DNA of 64,000 bases from Pogostemon cablin (Eukaryota > Streptophyta > Magnoliopsida > Lamiales > Lamiaceae): NCBI GenBank assembly GCA_023678885.1, contig CM042970.1, positions 288,355 through 352,354 of the forward strand, written 5' to 3'. The stretch's first letter is position 1, and each line of letters begins with the position of its first letter. The notes below the pieces were generated by a model that saw only the letters and a program-made list of their open reading frames with translations, was not told the DNA's origin and made no database searches. A program made the position numbers and the translations under genes. Below, piece by piece: positions 61,801 through 64,000 of the stretch.

Positions 61801-62779
61801 ATTGCTTGCAAAAGCATTAATGGTATTGATACAATGAAGGAAGTACTCAAATCTGTGTTTAAGATGAAGGATCTGGGAGAAACTAAGATGATATCAGGTA
61901 TGGAAATTAGCAGAGACAAATCAGCTGGTACACTTGTGTTGAAACAACAATCTTATTTGATTAAAGTGCCTAAAAGATATAATATGGATATGTGCAAGTA
62001 TGTTTCAACACCTGTTAAGCAAGGATTGAATCTGTCACTACTTAATGAAGCTAAATCAGACAAAGATTTAGCTTAAATGAGCAGGATTCCATATGCAAGT
62101 TCAGTGGGCAGTCTTATGTATGCTATGGTCTGTAGTATGCCTGATCTTGCTTATGTAATGACCTTGATCAATAGATTCTTGAGTTGTCCAGGAAAGAAAC
62201 ATTGGGAAGTAGTGAAATGGGCATTGAGATATGTAAAGAGAACTGAGCAAGAAGCATTGAAATTCCAGAAAAGTAAAGCAAAATCAGAATGTGTCTTTGG
62301 ATATGTTGATGCTGATTTTGCAGTAAACTTGGATTTTAGAAAATCTCTTACAGGGTATGTGTTCAACATGTATGGTACATTAGTGAGTTGGAAGGCAAGT
62401 CACCAGTCTGTAGTTGCACTATTAGCTACAGAAGCTGAGTTTATTGTATTAATAGAATCAATCAAATAAATGATATGGCTTGTTGGTTTGCTTAAGGAAC
62501 TAGGTGTATATCAGGATACTGTGGTGGTGTATTGTGACAACCAAATCGCAATACACTTAGCTAAGCATCAGGGGTATCATGAACGTACCAAACACATTGA
62601 TGTTAAGCTGTACTTTGTAAAGGATATGGTGGAAAGTGGAGTTGTTGTTGTAAGAAAGATTGATACAGCTAGCTGTGAATCCAGCTGATGGACTTACTAA
62701 AGCATTGTTAGCAATCAAATTTGAGTTGTGCAAGACTTTAGTTGGTATGCATGAAGACATAATGGTTGTTGCTCCTTAA
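58815..62779 (+). pseudogene. Copia gag-pol polyprotein, inactivated
   Basis: Gag begins MNNTRCDVEKLTEKSDYN at 58815. The zinc knuckle CYYCYEPGHF near 59550 is split by a short local duplication (GAACCAGGTCACTTCATGTC, then GAACCATGTCACTTCA) that shifts the frame. Protease WVLDSGC, integrase (WHGRLGHIS, LIDDYSR), reverse transcriptase (HQMDVTTAF, YVDD) and RNase H (TEAEF, YCDNQIAIHLAKH) follow in copia order. Many in-frame stops (e.g. 59043, 59815, 60066, 60291, 62074, 62467) and several frame changes leave it inactive. Confidence 0.88.
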
Positions 62780-62836
62780 AAGCAGCAAGATGGGAAGAAG
62801 TGAGCAGGTTGGGTATGCAACATCTAAGTTGGAGAT

Positions 62837-63415
62837 TGATGAGTATAGATGGTTGCATGGGAGTTTTACACGTGGATCATATTCATTGGAAGCTTAGAAT
62901 TGATCCTCACGTGTTGCATACAAGCTGGAGGATCTATTGAAGCAGTTACAACAACTTGCAACAACAAAGCAGAAAGAAACACTCCAACTGGTGCAAGGGT
63001 GATCAGCTGATTTTGGAGCAATTATTGGGCAATTAATCAAGCTACATAGAACCGGCTATGTGGCTGCATCTCATCTACTAAGTGAGGGCTATCTAGTGGA
63101 GGTTCAACTGGATTAATAGGTTGAAGGGATAGAAAGATATAAGTGCTCAAAGTAGGCTGATCACATTAAGTTTTGAATTACAGAGTTGAGAGTGCTGTGA
63201 GCTGATTACAGTATGTATAGCTGTAGGATTGAGATCAAAATCGATCTAGATTGTAAGGAACACTCAATAAGATAGTTCTCTTCTCCCAAGTGGATGTAGG
63301 TTGAAAAACTGAACCACTATACTCACTTGGCATTTGTTTTTCAATTTTAAGTTCTATTATTTCATGTGTGTGTGATCTTGAGTGTTTGAAGAATTCTTGA
63401 TCGTTTATCACGTCA
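62837..63415 (+). repeat. Copia element 2, 3' LTR (579 bp)
   Basis: Starts TGATGAGTATAG and ends ACGTCA; aligns with 58197-58770 with scattered substitutions. Confidence 0.85.
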
Positions 63416-64000
63416 ATATACTTGTTCCAAATTTTAATGAGATGTTTTTAAACCTACTCATTCCCGTTTCAAGCCTGTTTAGAACTTCACTTATCCTTCC
63501 GAATAAGATTTAAGTAGAGATAATACTTATAAATACTCATCTCTATGTATCCATATTATCCATATATAAAACGCAAACCTGATTGCATAATTAAATAGTA
63601 CTTGCTTCGTCCACCTCAAAGAATAACATTTTGTCATTTTGGACGTTCGCTACAAATAATACCATTTTTTGAGAAATTAGCAACTAGATACGAACCAGTT
63701 CTAGGGTGGTACCTATTCAAAACTACCAGTTTTATGTTCTTTTAAAAATGACGTTTAAAAAAACCGCCGATTCGGAACTAGAACCATTGGTACCGATTCC
63801 TTGAAATGAATAACTAGAATCAAACCAGAATATAGCAGATTTGATTCCATTTTGGTCAATTCCGCAACTGCCGATTTCGATTTCGGTTTGAATCATCAGT
63901 TCTCCAGTTCGAACCGCCGATTCCAGTTAAAATATGCATGTCTAACTTCAATCAAAATATGAAACTCATGATACACACCACGATTAATACAACTACACAT
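63416..64000. other. Intergenic DNA with a decayed repeat
   Basis: From about 63695 it contains repeated GAACCGCCGATTCC / CCGATTC-type words in both orientations, like the interior of plant hAT-type MITEs, but ends were not found. No gene. Confidence 0.45.

Larger units (their letters stand above)
58197..63415 (+). mobile_element. Decayed Ty1/copia LTR retrotransposon 2
   Basis: LTRs 58197-58770 and 62837-63415 enclose a broken gag-pol (58815-62779). A PPT-like GTTGGAGAT precedes the 3' LTR. The sequence after the 5' LTR (ATTGACGCCGTCAGTAGG) does not match the usual tRNA-Met PBS. No target duplication can be read because the 5' end is altered next to the MITE. Confidence 0.88.

Overview
The window is nuclear DNA of a flowering plant. 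Genes have many short GT-AG introns, intergenic DNA is AT-rich, and the repeats are Ty1/copia-type LTR retrotransposons, Stowaway-like MITEs and hAT-like MITEs. Protein sequences are eudicot-like. An asterid (perhaps Lamiales) is my guess from overall feel, not something the sequence proves.

Layout. 1-1.0 kb: first exons of a CRK43-like cytoplasmic protein kinase (minus strand), running off the left edge. 1.2-3.5 kb: a hAT-like MITE and two Stowaway-like MITEs. 4.3-10.1 kb (minus): a complete 15-exon ANTH-domain clathrin assembly gene with a hAT-like MITE in intron 3. 10.9-11.3 kb (minus): CRR3, a small chloroplast NDH-complex factor. 11.6-18.0 kb (minus): a 9-exon Armadillo-repeat gene whose frame is broken at three places and whose intron 3 holds a solo LTR. 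18.4-19.3 kb (plus): NDHL, head-to-head with the ARM gene. 19.1-31.2 kb: a direct tandem duplication (about 5.5 kb per unit) of a TMEM214-family gene plus the 3' end of NDHL. The right-hand TMEM214 copy is intact, the left-hand copy has a 4-bp deletion, and the second NDHL piece is a relic. 31.3-45.9 kb: a nested repeat complex. Inverted repeats bound an ABCG-transporter relic and a decayed copia element; that element carries a hAT-like MITE in its leader and a second LTR element inside its 3' LTR. 47.0-48.1 kb (plus): a small unrecognised, probably plastid-targeted membrane protein. 49.9-52.2 kb: a 1.19-kb tandem duplication built of shorter subrepeats. 53.7-54.3 kb (plus): a CAR-type C2-domain protein gene. 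56.3-63.4 kb: more MITEs and a second decayed copia element.

Context. From memory, the kinase, NDHL, TMEM214 and C2/CAR genes match the order of Arabidopsis At1g70740, At1g70760, At1g70770 and At1g70790. CRR3 beside an ANTH gene matches At2g01590/At2g01600, and the ARM gene (At1g23180-like) beside TMEM214 matches the sister At1g23170-80 block. The segment therefore looks like a conserved ancestral neighbourhood stretched by transposons on its right side. Two proteins (CRR3, NDHL) serve the chloroplast NDH complex, and the ARM protein between them also has a transit-peptide-like N-terminus.

Exon borders were placed by eye from GT/AG sites, reading phase and homology; UTR ends are not determined. 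I saw no convincing tRNA, rRNA, CRISPR or centromeric array.
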